Assembly (NCBI GenBank): GCA_002724825.1
Contig: PBPU01000034.1
Coordinates: 26,734-58,884 of the forward strand
Origin: Acidimicrobiaceae bacterium
GTDB taxonomy: Bacteria; Actinomycetota; Acidimicrobiia; Acidimicrobiales; UBA8592
Direction: 5' to 3'
Length of the DNA: 32,151 nt
Position numbers and translations under genes: made by a program. Numbering within the stretch: position 1 is the first letter of the stretch; each line of letters begins with the position of its first letter. Shown here piece by piece: positions 1 through 8,104 of this stretch. The notes under the pieces were generated by a model that did not search any database, was not told the origin of the DNA, and saw only the letters and a list, made by a program, of their open reading frames with translations.

Positions 1-968
1 TTACCCGCCTTGTGGATGGGTACACGAACAAGAGCAGATCGATTATTTCTGGCCCAACTTACATAAACCGGAGATTCATACCCCGACACCATTCTTTTAT
101 AGCTGTTAATAAGTTGATTTGTTACAGCCGTAAATTCTGGAGCGTGATGAAGAATGCCAGCCACAAATTTTCTAGCTATATCAGATAATCCAAGAACATC
201 TCCTGGATCATGGAACACATTAACATCCCCTTCAAACAAAGACATATGAGTATGCATGCCTGACCCCTGCCCCTCATCTATCGGTTTAGGCATAAATGTT
301 GCATGGATACCTTCGTCTAAAGCAATCTTCTTGACAACTAGGCGCAAGGTCATAATATTGTCGGCCATATCCAAAGTTTCGGTATAACGAAGGTCAATTT
401 CGTGTTGGCTAGCATTATCTTCATGAAACGAATATTCAATAGGAATTCCCATTGCTTCCAACATATGGAGGGTGCGGCGCCTCAACCCACTACCTAAATC
501 GAGCGTTGTTAAATCAAAGTATCCCGCATTATCCAATGGTTTTCGCTCACTTGCGTTATTGAAATAGAAAAATTCGATCTCTGGTGCAGTAAAGAACGTA
601 AATCCTTTGTCATGGGCAGCTTGTAAGTTTCGTCGAAGAACTTGACGGGGATCTCCTTGAAACGGTGAACCATCAAGATTTTTGATATCGCAAAAGATGC
701 GACCTGTTGGTTCGGAAGGATCTACCCATGGGAGTAGTTCAAAACTATTTGCATCAGGTACAGCTAAAACATCGCTTTCTTGCACCCTGCTGTATCCATC
801 TATTGCAGATCCGTCGAATTGGAGGCCTTCTTCGAAAGCGCCCTCAAGTTCAGCCGGAGAAATAGCAACAGATTTAAGTTTTCCCAAGACATCCGTAAAC
901 CAAAGACGGATAAGGCGGACTCCTCGTTCCTCCACAGTTCGTAGTACGTATTCTTTTTGTGGTTCCAT
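1..968 (-). CDS. glnA2: Glutamine synthetase type I, GlnA2-like (C-terminus cut off by window edge)
   Basis: Ligates ammonia to glutamate with ATP in the cytoplasm. I translated the minus strand from ATG at 968–966; the frame stays open to base 1, giving about 322 residues of an expected ~445, so the 3' end is missing. The N-terminus (MEPQKEYVLRTVEERGVR) and the motifs FTDVLGKLKS, FDGSAIDGYSRV, PEIEFF, EIDLRY, GSGMHTHMSLF and NRSALVRVP follow the actinobacterial GlnA2 pattern: GS beta-grasp domain first, then the catalytic domain with Glu metal ligands and the His of HTHMS. The Tyr adenylylation site would lie outside the window. It is transcribed divergently from a type II glutamine synthetase at 1135 across a 166-base intergenic region. 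Assignment as a GSI enzyme is firm; the GlnA2 subgroup rests on remembered resemblance to the mycobacterial protein. Confidence 0.93.
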   Translation of the reverse strand, partial: MEPQKEYVLRTVEERGVRLIRLWFTDVLGKLKSVAISPAELEGAFEEGLQFDGSAIDGYSRVQESDVLAVPDANSFELLPWVDPSEPTGRIFCDIKNLDGSPFQGDPRQVLRRNLQAAHDKGFTFFTAPEIEFFYFNNASERKPLDNAGYFDLTTLDLGSGLRRRTLHMLEAMGIPIEYSFHEDNASQHEIDLRYTETLDMADNIMTLRLVVKKIALDEGIHATFMPKPIDEGQGSGMHTHMSLFEGDVNVFHDPGDVLGLSDIARKFVAGILHHAPEFTAVTNQLINSYKRMVSGYESPVYVSWARNNRSALVRVPIHKAG

Positions 969-1019
969 ATCCTATTTCTAACGACTAATTTCAGAAATAC
1001 TTTCTATTTGGGTAGCGAA

Positions 1020-1034
1020 TTAACACTCTGTTAA
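1020..1034. promoter_or_regulatory. TTAAC repeat between the two divergent glutamine synthetase genes, possible nitrogen-regulator site
   Basis: TTAAC occurs at 1020–1024 and again at 1031–1035, an 11-base period; read differently, 1020–1034 is TTAAC-5-GTTAA, an inverted repeat. Actinobacterial GlnR binds boxes of two 5-mers ending in AC separated by 6 bases, and this spacing fits, but the further repeats of a full site are not visible. Its place midway between two glutamine synthetase genes is the main argument. Weak evidence. Confidence 0.25.
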
Positions 1035-1134
1035 CATATCTCCGCAAAGCTGCAACTAGAGTTCAAAATGCACTAATGAAGTTAATGAGAGAAAAGACAC
1101 AGTAAAAATCTGTTTCTAGACTCTCCCAAAGACA

Positions 1135-2160
1135 ATGGAGAATATTGTGACATATCGGGCAGAGTATTTGTGGATTGATGGTACCGAACCAACAGCCGAA
1201 ATTAGATCCAAGACGAAAATACTAGCTGATGGAGACGAACCAGGCATCTGGGGTTATGACGGATCTTCTACCAATCAGGCTACAGGCGACAATTCTGATG
1301 TTGTTCTAAAACCCGTTTTTCAATGCCCCGACCCAATTCGCGGCGGTGACAACATACTTGTGATGTGTGAAACATTTCTAACTGATCAGGAAACTCCTCA
1401 CCCGACCAATACAAGAGCACTTGCACGGGCAGCTGAAGAAAAATACGGAGATCAAGATCCTTGGTTCGGGCTCGAGCAAGAATACACAATGATTGATCCA
1501 GACACCGGATGGCCTGCAGGATTTCCACCAAACGGCTTCCCAGCCCCGCAAGGGCCATACTATTGCGGAGTTGGCGCTCTAAAAATACATGGCCGTGCAG
1601 CTGTCGAACAACATACCACTTTGTGTATCGAAGCTGGTCTTAAAATTTCAGGAACAAATGCAGAAGTTATGCCTGGTCAATGGGAATTCCAGATCGGCCC
1701 TGCAGGAACTGTAGAAGTAGGAGATCATCTATGGATAGCTCGCTATTTGCTCTATCGGGTGGGTGAGGAGCATAACGTTGAAATCAGCATAGAAGCCAAG
1801 CCCATGAAAGGGGATTGGAATGGCGCTGGTATGCATACCAACTTCTCAACATCAGCTATGAGGGAAGGTTTCGAAGCGATCACAGCAGCATGTGAATCCC
1901 TAGGAGCTCCTGGAGTTCCTGAAAAACATCTCGCTGGATATGGAGTAGGTATCGAAGATCGCCTAACAGGAGAACACGAAACTCAGCGATATGACCAGTT
2001 CAGTTACGGCGTATCAGATCGTGGAGCTTCTATCCGTATACCCTGGCAGGTTTCACAAGCTCAAAAAGGTTACATAGAGGACCGTCGGCCTAATGCCAAC
2101 GCTGACCCTTACGTTGTTGCTGCCCTCATGACTGAAACAGTAGGCGCTGCATTAGCCTAA
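1135..2160 (+). CDS. glnII: Glutamine synthetase type II (GSII)
   Basis: A 341-residue enzyme of the eukaryotic/rhizobial GSII class, making glutamine from glutamate, ammonia and ATP. Diagnostic stretches are WGYDGSSTNQA (residues 39–49), WFGLEQEYT (110–118, metal-binding Glu), GQWEFQIGP (181–189), GAGMHTN (230–236) and IRIPWQVSQAQKGYIEDRRP (300–319). Length is normal for GSII. The usual IRIPRQV is IRIPWQV here, a local change close to a substrate-contacting segment. The ATG at 1135 follows a weak purine-rich stretch; no strong Shine–Dalgarno is seen. GSII enzymes lack the adenylylation control of GSI, so with the divergent GSI gene the cell has two differently controlled ammonia-assimilation enzymes side by side. 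It ends 26 bases from the convergent hisI-like gene. Confidence 0.95.
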   Translation: MENIVTYRAEYLWIDGTEPTAEIRSKTKILADGDEPGIWGYDGSSTNQATGDNSDVVLKPVFQCPDPIRGGDNILVMCETFLTDQETPHPTNTRALARAAEEKYGDQDPWFGLEQEYTMIDPDTGWPAGFPPNGFPAPQGPYYCGVGALKIHGRAAVEQHTTLCIEAGLKISGTNAEVMPGQWEFQIGPAGTVEVGDHLWIARYLLYRVGEEHNVEISIEAKPMKGDWNGAGMHTNFSTSAMREGFEAITAACESLGAPGVPEKHLAGYGVGIEDRLTGEHETQRYDQFSYGVSDRGASIRIPWQVSQAQKGYIEDRRPNANADPYVVAALMTETVGAALA

Positions 2161-2186
2161 GCTTCTTTTGTTAAGCAGAAACTCCG

Positions 2187-2600
2187 TCAGATAAAACGAA
2201 GATCACTCTCTGAATCAATGCTGCGATAGTAGCAGCTAGATCGGGCAACCCCATCCTCGTTTTTTGTATGGCATGCTCCTTCGCCTTGAGGACGAACAAG
2301 ATATAGAAGAGAGTTTTGCTCACAATTCACTCGGACCTCAACAAGAGATAGTGTGTCCCCTGAAGTAGCCCCTTTATGCCATATCTCATTTCTAGAGGTA
2401 CTAAAAAAAACGGCTTCTTTCCGCTTTAAGGTTTCACGTAATGCTTCTTCATTTGCATACGCAACAATAAGTACTTCACCTGAATCGCTATCTTGAACCA
2501 CAACTGGAAGAACAGGATGTCCTGCACTCCCTATTTGGTTAAGTTTAGAAAAATCAAGAGAGAGTACGGTTCCCTTTTCAAGGTCTTCATGGTTATCCAC
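2187..2600 (-). CDS. hisI: HisI-like phosphoribosyl-AMP cyclohydrolase with altered metal motif
   Basis: A 137-residue single-domain protein of the HisI family, which opens the purine ring of phosphoribosyl-AMP in histidine synthesis. Family motifs: VAYANEEAL (46–54), SRNEIWHKGATSGD (69–82), GACHT (108–112) and SCYYR (122–126). The three zinc-ligand cysteines are present (C93, C110, C123) and so is the His after C110. The Asp-x-Asp-x-Asp Mg site normally overlapping the first Cys is N92-C93-E94-Q95-N96 instead, so that site has no Asp. No other his gene is nearby; the neighbours are GSII (convergent) and nadE (divergent). It may be the true histidine enzyme of this lineage or a diverged paralogue. 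Family membership is firm, exact substrate less so. Confidence 0.82.
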   Translation of the reverse strand: MDNHEDLEKGTVLSLDFSKLNQIGSAGHPVLPVVVQDSDSGEVLIVAYANEEALRETLKRKEAVFFSTSRNEIWHKGATSGDTLSLVEVRVNCEQNSLLYLVRPQGEGACHTKNEDGVARSSCYYRSIDSESDLRFI

Positions 2601-2749
2601 TTCTTAAGATTACCTAAATAAGAAACCATAGTGAGAAAATTAATCCGAATTCACCCAAAACTGATCTCAAACCATCTTTATTTCACCGTTTTTATAACTT
2701 CTCTGCATCTAAATTCTCAGGAGACCCACAATCGTCCTAACCTGCAGAT

Positions 2750-4456
2750 ATGGACTCTTTACGGATAGCTGTATGTCAATTGAATTTACATGTGGGTGAT
2801 TTAGATGGGAACAAAGAAAAGATCATCACTGCATACAAGCAAGCAGAGTCAGCAACAGCAGATATTGCGATATTCCCAGAGCTAGCAGTCTGCGGATATC
2901 CACATGAAGATCTTCTATTAAAATCTGCTTTTGTCGAAGAAGTGCAAAAAACCCTCGAAACAATCTCTAGAGAAATTAACTCATGTGTCGCAGTTATCGG
3001 ATTTGTCTCCGGCGAGGAGGCAGCTGCCGATCCGGTTAGAAGGACATCTAACTCCGCTGCAATATGCGCGAATGGGCAAATCTATGGAATTTATAACAAA
3101 AGAGCGCTTCCAGATTATGGGGTATTTGATGAAGAACGATATTTCTCTCCTGGGAAAGGGAAAGCCCCAATATTTGAGATCAATGGAGTAAACGTCGGAG
3201 TAACTATCTGTGAGGACCTATGGCTTCCGAATGGTGTAATTGATGAACTAGCTACGAATGGAGCTCAAATAGTTCTCAATCTAAATGCATCACCTTATGA
3301 GCTGGGAAAAATACAAACTCGGTTAAAAGTCCTTCAACAACGCATACAGGAAGCAAAAATTCCAATCGTGTATGTAAATCAGGTGGGTGGCCAAGATGAA
3401 CTCATTTTCGACGGTGGATCAATGGTGATAGCAGCAGATGGCAACGTACTCAGCAACGCACCTCAATTTGAAGAAACCGTCATCATTGCTGATATTGAAC
3501 CCACAACAAAAACTTCGGACGAAGCTGATATCAAAATACCCCTAGATTCTAAAGAATACGATCCTCCTCAAAGTCAGCTAAAACATGCTCTCTTTCAACC
3601 TCTCGAACCATTGTCTGAAATATGGAAAGCTTTGTGTCTCGCTACCAGTGACTACCTCAGAAAGAATAACTTTACTGACGTTGTTATTGGACTGTCAGGA
3701 GGAATAGATTCAGCAATCGTCGCTACAATCGCCGCTGATGCATTAGGACCTGAACATGTCCACACGGTCGCGCTTCCATCACGTTTTTCCAGCACACACT
3801 CCATCGAGGACGCTGCCTCATTAGCAGCAAATTTAGGGTGTGACCACAGAGTCATTCCAATTGAACAAACCCACGAAGCCTTTCTACGTACTCTCTCAGA
3901 ATCTTTCACTGGCATTTCTGAAGATACAACTGAAGAGAATCTACAGTCTCGGATACGCGGCACTCTTCTCATGGCATTATCAAACAAATTTTCATGGCTA
4001 GTACTAACTACAGGAAATAAAAGCGAACTCGCCGTAGGATACTCAACACTCTATGGTGATACAGCAGGAGCCTTCGCAGTGATTAAGGACTTGTGGAAAA
4101 CACAAGTATACGACCTTGCCAAATGGAAAAACTTCACAGCTGGGAAAGAAGTCATCCCAAATTCAATTATCGAAAAACCCCCTTCCGCTGAGTTACGGCC
4201 AGATCAACTCGATGAAGATTCACTTCCCCCATATGAAATCTTAGATAAATTACTCCGAGACATTATTGAGAAAGATAAGGTCATCAATCAACTGATCCAA
4301 GAAGGCTATGACCCCAACATGGTAAAACATGTCGCCAGTTTAGTTGACTTAGCAGAGTATAAAAGAAGGCAAAGTCCAGTAGGGCCAAAAATCTCTCCAA
4401 AAGCATTCGGTCGAGATAGAAGAATCCCAATCATCAATGCATACAACCGAAACTAA
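2750..4456 (+). CDS. nadE: Glutamine-dependent NAD+ synthetase
   Basis: Converts deamido-NAD+ to NAD+ using ammonia released from glutamine, the last step of NAD synthesis. The 568 residues fit the two-domain bacterial form. An N-terminal carbon-nitrogen hydrolase (about 1–255) carries the triad E44 (FPELAVCGYP), K117 (YNKRALP) and C154 (TICEDLWLP). The C-terminal ATP pyrophosphatase domain (about 285–568) carries the PP-loop SGGIDS at 316–321 and TTGNKSELAVGYSTLYGD near 420–437. The start is ATG at 2750, preceded by a 149-base gap shared with the divergent hisI-like gene, where both promoters must lie. The 189 bases downstream before the sigma-factor gene are AT-rich and hold no gene. Nothing is missing from the active sites. 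Confidence 0.96.
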   Translation: MDSLRIAVCQLNLHVGDLDGNKEKIITAYKQAESATADIAIFPELAVCGYPHEDLLLKSAFVEEVQKTLETISREINSCVAVIGFVSGEEAAADPVRRTSNSAAICANGQIYGIYNKRALPDYGVFDEERYFSPGKGKAPIFEINGVNVGVTICEDLWLPNGVIDELATNGAQIVLNLNASPYELGKIQTRLKVLQQRIQEAKIPIVYVNQVGGQDELIFDGGSMVIAADGNVLSNAPQFEETVIIADIEPTTKTSDEADIKIPLDSKEYDPPQSQLKHALFQPLEPLSEIWKALCLATSDYLRKNNFTDVVIGLSGGIDSAIVATIAADALGPEHVHTVALPSRFSSTHSIEDAASLAANLGCDHRVIPIEQTHEAFLRTLSESFTGISEDTTEENLQSRIRGTLLMALSNKFSWLVLTTGNKSELAVGYSTLYGDTAGAFAVIKDLWKTQVYDLAKWKNFTAGKEVIPNSIIEKPPSAELRPDQLDEDSLPPYEILDKLLRDIIEKDKVINQLIQEGYDPNMVKHVASLVDLAEYKRRQSPVGPKISPKAFGRDRRIPIINAYNRN

Positions 4457-4645
4457 TGCAAAATAGATATTCGATTCAAACGATTAGCACTTAGATAGAA
4501 CTTCAAGCAGTTAATAAAAAAATTTTTTATAAACAATAAAGATATCGTCAAAATTTGGTAGGCACGGTGCGATCATCTCGGTAGGGTAAAGCTTGCGGAG
4601 CGTGGTGCATTAAAGAAGTACCACATGTATTGAAAAGAGCGTACC

Positions 4646-5581
4646 TTGCCTAAAGAGCGAGTCGAGCGAGATGAAGAAGACCTCGTAAGGTTATATCTCA
4701 CCGATATTGGACAATATCCGCTTTTGACAAAGGACGACGAAGTCCGGCTGGCCCAAGCTATTGAAAAGGGAGTTGAAGCCAGACAGAAACTTGAATCATC
4801 AGAAGAAGTTTCCGCAGTTGAAAAACGGGACCTTAAACGAAACGCACGCAACGGTGAAAAAGCTGAACGTCAATTCGTTCAATCAAATCTTCGACTGGTC
4901 GTTTCTATAGCAAAGAAATATCAAGCTTCAGGTCTCCCTCTTCTTGACTTGATCCAAGAAGGAAACCTCGGACTCATGCACGCAGTCGAGAAATTCGACT
5001 GGCGTAAAGGTTTCAAATTCTCTACATACGCGACTTGGTGGATACGACAAGCCATAACCCGTGGAATAGCTAACACTGGACGGACTATCAGGCTTCCAGT
5101 CCATGCCGGAGATACCCTTGCTAGATTACAAAAAGCCCGATCAAGGCTTGAACTCAAATATGGACGACCTGCAACGCTGACTGAATTAGCTGCTGATGTC
5201 GAAATGCCGGAGGATAAAGTAATCGAAGCGTTGCGCTTTGCAAGTGAACCAATGAGCCTCTCTGAACCACTCCGCGAAGATGGCGATGCTGAATTAGGGG
5301 ATGTTGTAGAAGATCGCGGAGCTGCGTCTCCATTCGAAGTGGCCGCCACCTCGTTACTTCCAGACGAAATTGCACGCCTGTTGGCTCCGCTGGATGAACG
5401 CGAACGTGAAATTCTCAAACTACGTTTCGGGCTTGACCGAGGAGAACCAAGAACCCTCGAAGAGGTAGGTGAATATTTCAACCTAACTCGTGAACGTATA
5501 CGTCAGATTGAAGCTCGTGCAATGTCAAAACTTCGTCATCCAAGTAGCGACACAGGAGCACGTGACCTCCTAGCTGTCTAG
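4646..5581 (+). CDS. RNA polymerase sigma-70 factor (RpoD/SigB-like, group 1/2)
   Basis: A 311-residue sigma factor directing core RNA polymerase to promoters. Region 1.2 is at about 11–43 (LVRLYLTDIGQYPLL), region 2 at about 76–146 (core-binding DLIQEGNLGLMHAVEKFDWR; -10 recognition FSTYATWWIRQAITR), region 3 at about 153–230 and region 4 at about 237–298 with the helix-turn-helix LEEVGEYFNLTRERIRQIE. There is no region 1.1, and a short Lys/Glu-rich segment (45–75) sits where the variable region between 1.2 and 2 is. The start is TTG at 4646; an in-frame TGA at 4631 rules out earlier starts and no clear Shine–Dalgarno precedes it. It could be the housekeeping factor of a reduced genome or a stress-type SigB. 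An RsbV/RsbW pair lies about 2 kb downstream, which keeps the second option open. Confidence 0.92.
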   Translation: MPKERVERDEEDLVRLYLTDIGQYPLLTKDDEVRLAQAIEKGVEARQKLESSEEVSAVEKRDLKRNARNGEKAERQFVQSNLRLVVSIAKKYQASGLPLLDLIQEGNLGLMHAVEKFDWRKGFKFSTYATWWIRQAITRGIANTGRTIRLPVHAGDTLARLQKARSRLELKYGRPATLTELAADVEMPEDKVIEALRFASEPMSLSEPLREDGDAELGDVVEDRGAASPFEVAATSLLPDEIARLLAPLDEREREILKLRFGLDRGEPRTLEEVGEYFNLTRERIRQIEARAMSKLRHPSSDTGARDLLAV

Positions 5582-5595
5582 ATCACTAGACATTG

Positions 5596-5688
5596 CGGAG
5601 GTGGACGGGAATCGAACCCGCCGGACGAGGATCACTCGTCCCACCCGCTTTGAAGGCGGGGGAGCCCACCAGGTACTCGGACACCTCC
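5596..5688 (-). tRNA. selC: tRNA-Sec, anticodon UCA
   Basis: On the minus strand this folds as a selenocysteine tRNA. The acceptor arm begins GGAGGTG and ends CACCTCC (7 pairs, with an eighth position T/C unpaired). The anticodon stem is CCCGC/GCGGG around the loop CTTCAAA, giving anticodon TCA, which reads UGA. A long variable arm pairs GGACGAG with CTCGTCC over 7 bp, and the T arm is GCGGG/CCCGT around TTCGATT. The discriminator is G, and the bases after it are CAA, so CCA is not encoded. The length of 93 nt, long variable arm and UCA anticodon separate it from tRNA-Ser, tRNA-Leu and tRNA-Trp. It lies 14 bases beyond the sigma-factor stop codon, on the opposite strand. Confidence 0.93.
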
Positions 5689-5805
5689 TTGGATATCTCA
5701 CCAGTAGTCATTATTACCAAACTTTTCTAAGAAAGCGATTCCCAGCAACTTTCCAAACAAACCACTTTTCCGGGACAGTCAGTCACTGGAGGCTCTAGGG
5801 AAGAA

Positions 5806-5892
5806 TTAATCGTGGTTACTTTTTTTGTCCGTAACTTTTTTAACAATGAGATATGTGACCACAGCTGCAACGAGAAAAACAACGATAACCAT
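5806..5892 (-). CDS. Possible 28-residue single-pass membrane peptide
   Basis: Translation from ATG at 5892–5890 gives MVIVVFLVAAVVTYLIVKKV followed by a short Lys/Asp-rich tail and TAA. It is one hydrophobic helix with a positively charged C-terminal end, typical of tiny inner-membrane proteins. It starts 26 bases after the stop of the conserved hypothetical on the same strand (5919–6494), so the two could be co-transcribed, and it ends before the selenocysteine tRNA. No good Shine–Dalgarno is visible and at this length chance is possible. Function unknown. Confidence 0.35.
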   Translation of the reverse strand: MVIVVFLVAAVVTYLIVKKVTDKKSNHD

Positions 5893-5918
5893 TTAAAGAA
5901 CTATAGCTTGTTAAATTC

Positions 5919-6494
5919 TTAAGGGAATTTAATCGCCACTTGCAAAGAAACTATCGCCGGTTTTTCTGGGGGTTCAGAAAAACCAACATTAATCGGTTGA
6001 GAGAATCTCTGAGGAGGACCTAAAGAAATTCCATCTACATTGGCATGCCCATCTTTAACCCAACGCCACTGTCTTGCCTGATACCACTCAGAAACACCTC
6101 GAGAGCTGGTACCAAAAGTTTCCACCCCCATCAGAGTTTTAGCCAACGGTCTCTCAATAAACTTAGTAAACAAAAGAGGGCGTGAAAATGGAATAACGCG
6201 GGCCATTCCGCCCGACAAGTAAAGATCCAAACCTAATCCCTCAACAGTAGTCTCTCGGCCATCAGACTCTGTTTGGAGATTCCCTACTCGGATGTCATCA
6301 AAGTTGTAAATAGAAGTAACAAAATCAGCTATTTCTTGACTACCAGCTAATAGAACTCTTTGCCCATCTGGGGTGCCCCACATAACATCACCAAACGGGC
6401 CGATAGGTGATCGCTCCCAATGACCAACTACAAACCTATTACCATCGGCAAAACCTGCCGAACTAATCGACCCTCTAATCCGAATGAGCTCCAC
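5919..6494 (-). CDS. Conserved actinobacterial hypothetical protein (191 aa)
   Basis: I do not know a function. The N-terminal half (GFADGNRFVVGHWERSPIGP, then DVMWGTPDGQRVLLA) and FVTSIYNFDDIRV resemble a family of actinobacterial proteins I remember only as uncharacterised. The sequence looks like a soluble mixed alpha/beta protein with many Gly, Pro and aromatic residues. I see no signal peptide, membrane segment or recognisable catalytic motif. ATG at 6494 is the natural start, and the gene runs divergently from the phosphotransferase starting at 6558. The 28-residue membrane ORF follows on the same strand. Real gene: confident; role: unknown. Confidence 0.75.
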   Translation of the reverse strand: MELIRIRGSISSAGFADGNRFVVGHWERSPIGPFGDVMWGTPDGQRVLLAGSQEIADFVTSIYNFDDIRVGNLQTESDGRETTVEGLGLDLYLSGGMARVIPFSRPLLFTKFIERPLAKTLMGVETFGTSSRGVSEWYQARQWRWVKDGHANVDGISLGPPQRFSQPINVGFSEPPEKPAIVSLQVAIKFP

Positions 6495-6557
6495 GTACTA
6501 TAAAGTAGAGGCCAATCAATATCCGCGCCCACTTACTTGCTGGTATTCTCAAAACCG

Positions 6558-7658
6558 ATGTCTGATCAACTAGAACCAAAGCGCACTTCACGAGACCTTA
6601 ACGAGATACAAGAGTTATTGGAACAATGGATAAAGGAGAGGATTGGTGACTCAGAAGCTACAATCTCCGACCTCCGAAGACCATCAGGATCAGGGATGTC
6701 TAGCGAGACTCTGCTTTTCAATGCAAAAGCAAAGAACACAAATCACAATACTGAATACTCCCTAGTAGCTCGCCTCGCACCAACTCCAGCAGATATTCCT
6801 GTTTTCCAAAAATATGACCTTGATCTTCAAGTCCGCATAATGAAAATTGTTCAAGAAAGAACTTCAATCCCGATCCCAAATGTTCTCTGGTTGGAAATTG
6901 ACCCTACTGTGCTTGGGGTTCCATTCTTTGTTATGGAACACGTGGATGGAAGAGTCCCACCTGACATTCCCCCATATGTATTTGGAGGGTGGATTTTAGA
7001 AACTTCTCTAGAAAACCAGAAAATCTTAGAGCATCAATCGGTCGGAATAATTAGTCAACTTTCCAAAATAGACCTTAAGGATATTGACACTAACTTTCTC
7101 GAATTCGAAGACGAAGGCAATAGTCACCTACGAAGACATTTTTCGGCCCAACGAAATTATTACCAGTGGGTTATCGGCGATAAGAGAAAACATCCCGTAA
7201 TCGAACATGCTTTTACATGGCTTGAACAGAATTGGCCTGAAGAAAGCGCAACAGTTCTCAGTTGGGGCGATGCAAGAATAGGAAATATCATGTTCAATAA
7301 TGACTCCTTTGTCCCAGCCGCCGTTCTTGACTGGGAAATGGCGGGCCTTGCACCAGTAGAAGTAGATCTAGGCTGGCTTGTCTTCCTTCATAGTTTTTTT
7401 CAAGATATCGCTCAAACGTATGAATTTCCTGGCTTACCTGACTTTATGCTGCCTGAAACAGTTAGAGAAATTTTCCGAGACCAAACCGGCCACTTGCCGC
7501 AAGACCTCCACTGGTTCATGGTTTATGCGGGGTTACGCCACGCAATAATTATGAGCAGGATCAATGACAGATCTGTACATTTTGAACAAGCAGCTTGGAC
7601 AAAAGACGTTGATGAAGTAATCCCTCATCGCAATCTCCTATGGACTTTGATGGAGTAA
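6558..7658 (+). CDS. APH/ACAD10-type phosphotransferase family protein
   Basis: A small-molecule kinase of the aminoglycoside phosphotransferase superfamily, in the subgroup often found with acyl-CoA metabolism. Seen in the sequence: an N-lobe with SLVARLAPTP and the hinge-like PFFVMEHVDGRVP, the catalytic loop SWGDARIGNIMF (catalytic Asp in GD), and the metal-binding AVLDWEMAGLAPVEVDLGW. The frame is open from a TTG at 6537, but ATG at 6558 (MSDQLEPKR) is preferred because it is the first ATG and the seven extra residues look untypical; neither has a strong Shine–Dalgarno. The length of about 366 residues is normal. The substrate cannot be read from sequence, and nothing nearby suggests antibiotic resistance. 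It stands alone between a divergent hypothetical and the RsbV/RsbW pair. Confidence 0.85.
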   Translation: MSDQLEPKRTSRDLNEIQELLEQWIKERIGDSEATISDLRRPSGSGMSSETLLFNAKAKNTNHNTEYSLVARLAPTPADIPVFQKYDLDLQVRIMKIVQERTSIPIPNVLWLEIDPTVLGVPFFVMEHVDGRVPPDIPPYVFGGWILETSLENQKILEHQSVGIISQLSKIDLKDIDTNFLEFEDEGNSHLRRHFSAQRNYYQWVIGDKRKHPVIEHAFTWLEQNWPEESATVLSWGDARIGNIMFNNDSFVPAAVLDWEMAGLAPVEVDLGWLVFLHSFFQDIAQTYEFPGLPDFMLPETVREIFRDQTGHLPQDLHWFMVYAGLRHAIIMSRINDRSVHFEQAAWTKDVDEVIPHRNLLWTLME

Positions 7659-7753
7659 TTCAAATTAAGGATACAAAGAACGAGTTACTAGCAGAAATGA
7701 GTCTTCTTTTCGCTCAACAAGCGGCTGGGTTCACAATCCCATAACCTATACAT

Positions 7754-8104
7754 ATGATGTTAACGCTGTCCCACTCAACCATAGGAAACTGGACAATCAT
7801 CCATGTCGCAGGTGAAGTTGATATGGCGACAGGCCCTCAACTACGGCAGGAAATTGTTCGTCACGTCAGCGAAGGAAATATCCACATAGTTATTGATTTA
7901 CAAAATGTCGACTTTATAGATTCGACCGGCCTGGGAATACTAGTAGGAGGAGTAAAAAGAGCGAGAAGCAATGGTGGTGATTTTAGGTGTTCAGGACTAT
8001 CGGGCAGCCTTCAGGAAGTTTTTTCCTTAACTGGATTAGATAGCGTCCTATTAAGCGTCGACCTGAATCAAGATCCAAGCACATGGGAACCGCTGAATGA
8101 ATAA
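7754..8104 (+). CDS. Anti-sigma factor antagonist (STAS domain, RsbV/SpoIIAA-like)
   Basis: A 116-residue STAS-domain protein that, unphosphorylated, binds the partner anti-sigma kinase and frees the sigma factor. The motif IDLQNVDFIDSTGLGILVGG holds the conserved phosphoacceptor Ser (S57 in IDSTGL), followed by the helix VKRARSNGG. Length is normal for a lone STAS protein. Two adjacent ATGs (7754 and 7757) are possible starts. The stop overlaps the start of the RsbW-like gene by 8 bases, so translation is coupled and the pair acts as a partner-switching module. The PP2C phosphatase that would dephosphorylate S57 is not in the window. Confidence 0.92.
   Translation: MMLTLSHSTIGNWTIIHVAGEVDMATGPQLRQEIVRHVSEGNIHIVIDLQNVDFIDSTGLGILVGGVKRARSNGGDFRCSGLSGSLQEVFSLTGLDSVLLSVDLNQDPSTWEPLNE

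Noticed and set aside
2159..2180. Terminator hairpin between glnII and hisI (GCTT…AAGC)
   Set aside because: Only four base pairs and no clear following T run on either strand.
4921..5481. 186-codon open frame on the minus strand across the sigma-factor gene
   Set aside because: It lies entirely opposite strongly conserved sigma-70 codons and its Ser/Arg-rich translation looks like an antisense shadow.
5601..5798. 65-codon frame across the tRNA-Sec gene
   Set aside because: It overlaps the tRNA completely in its first half and has no family resemblance.
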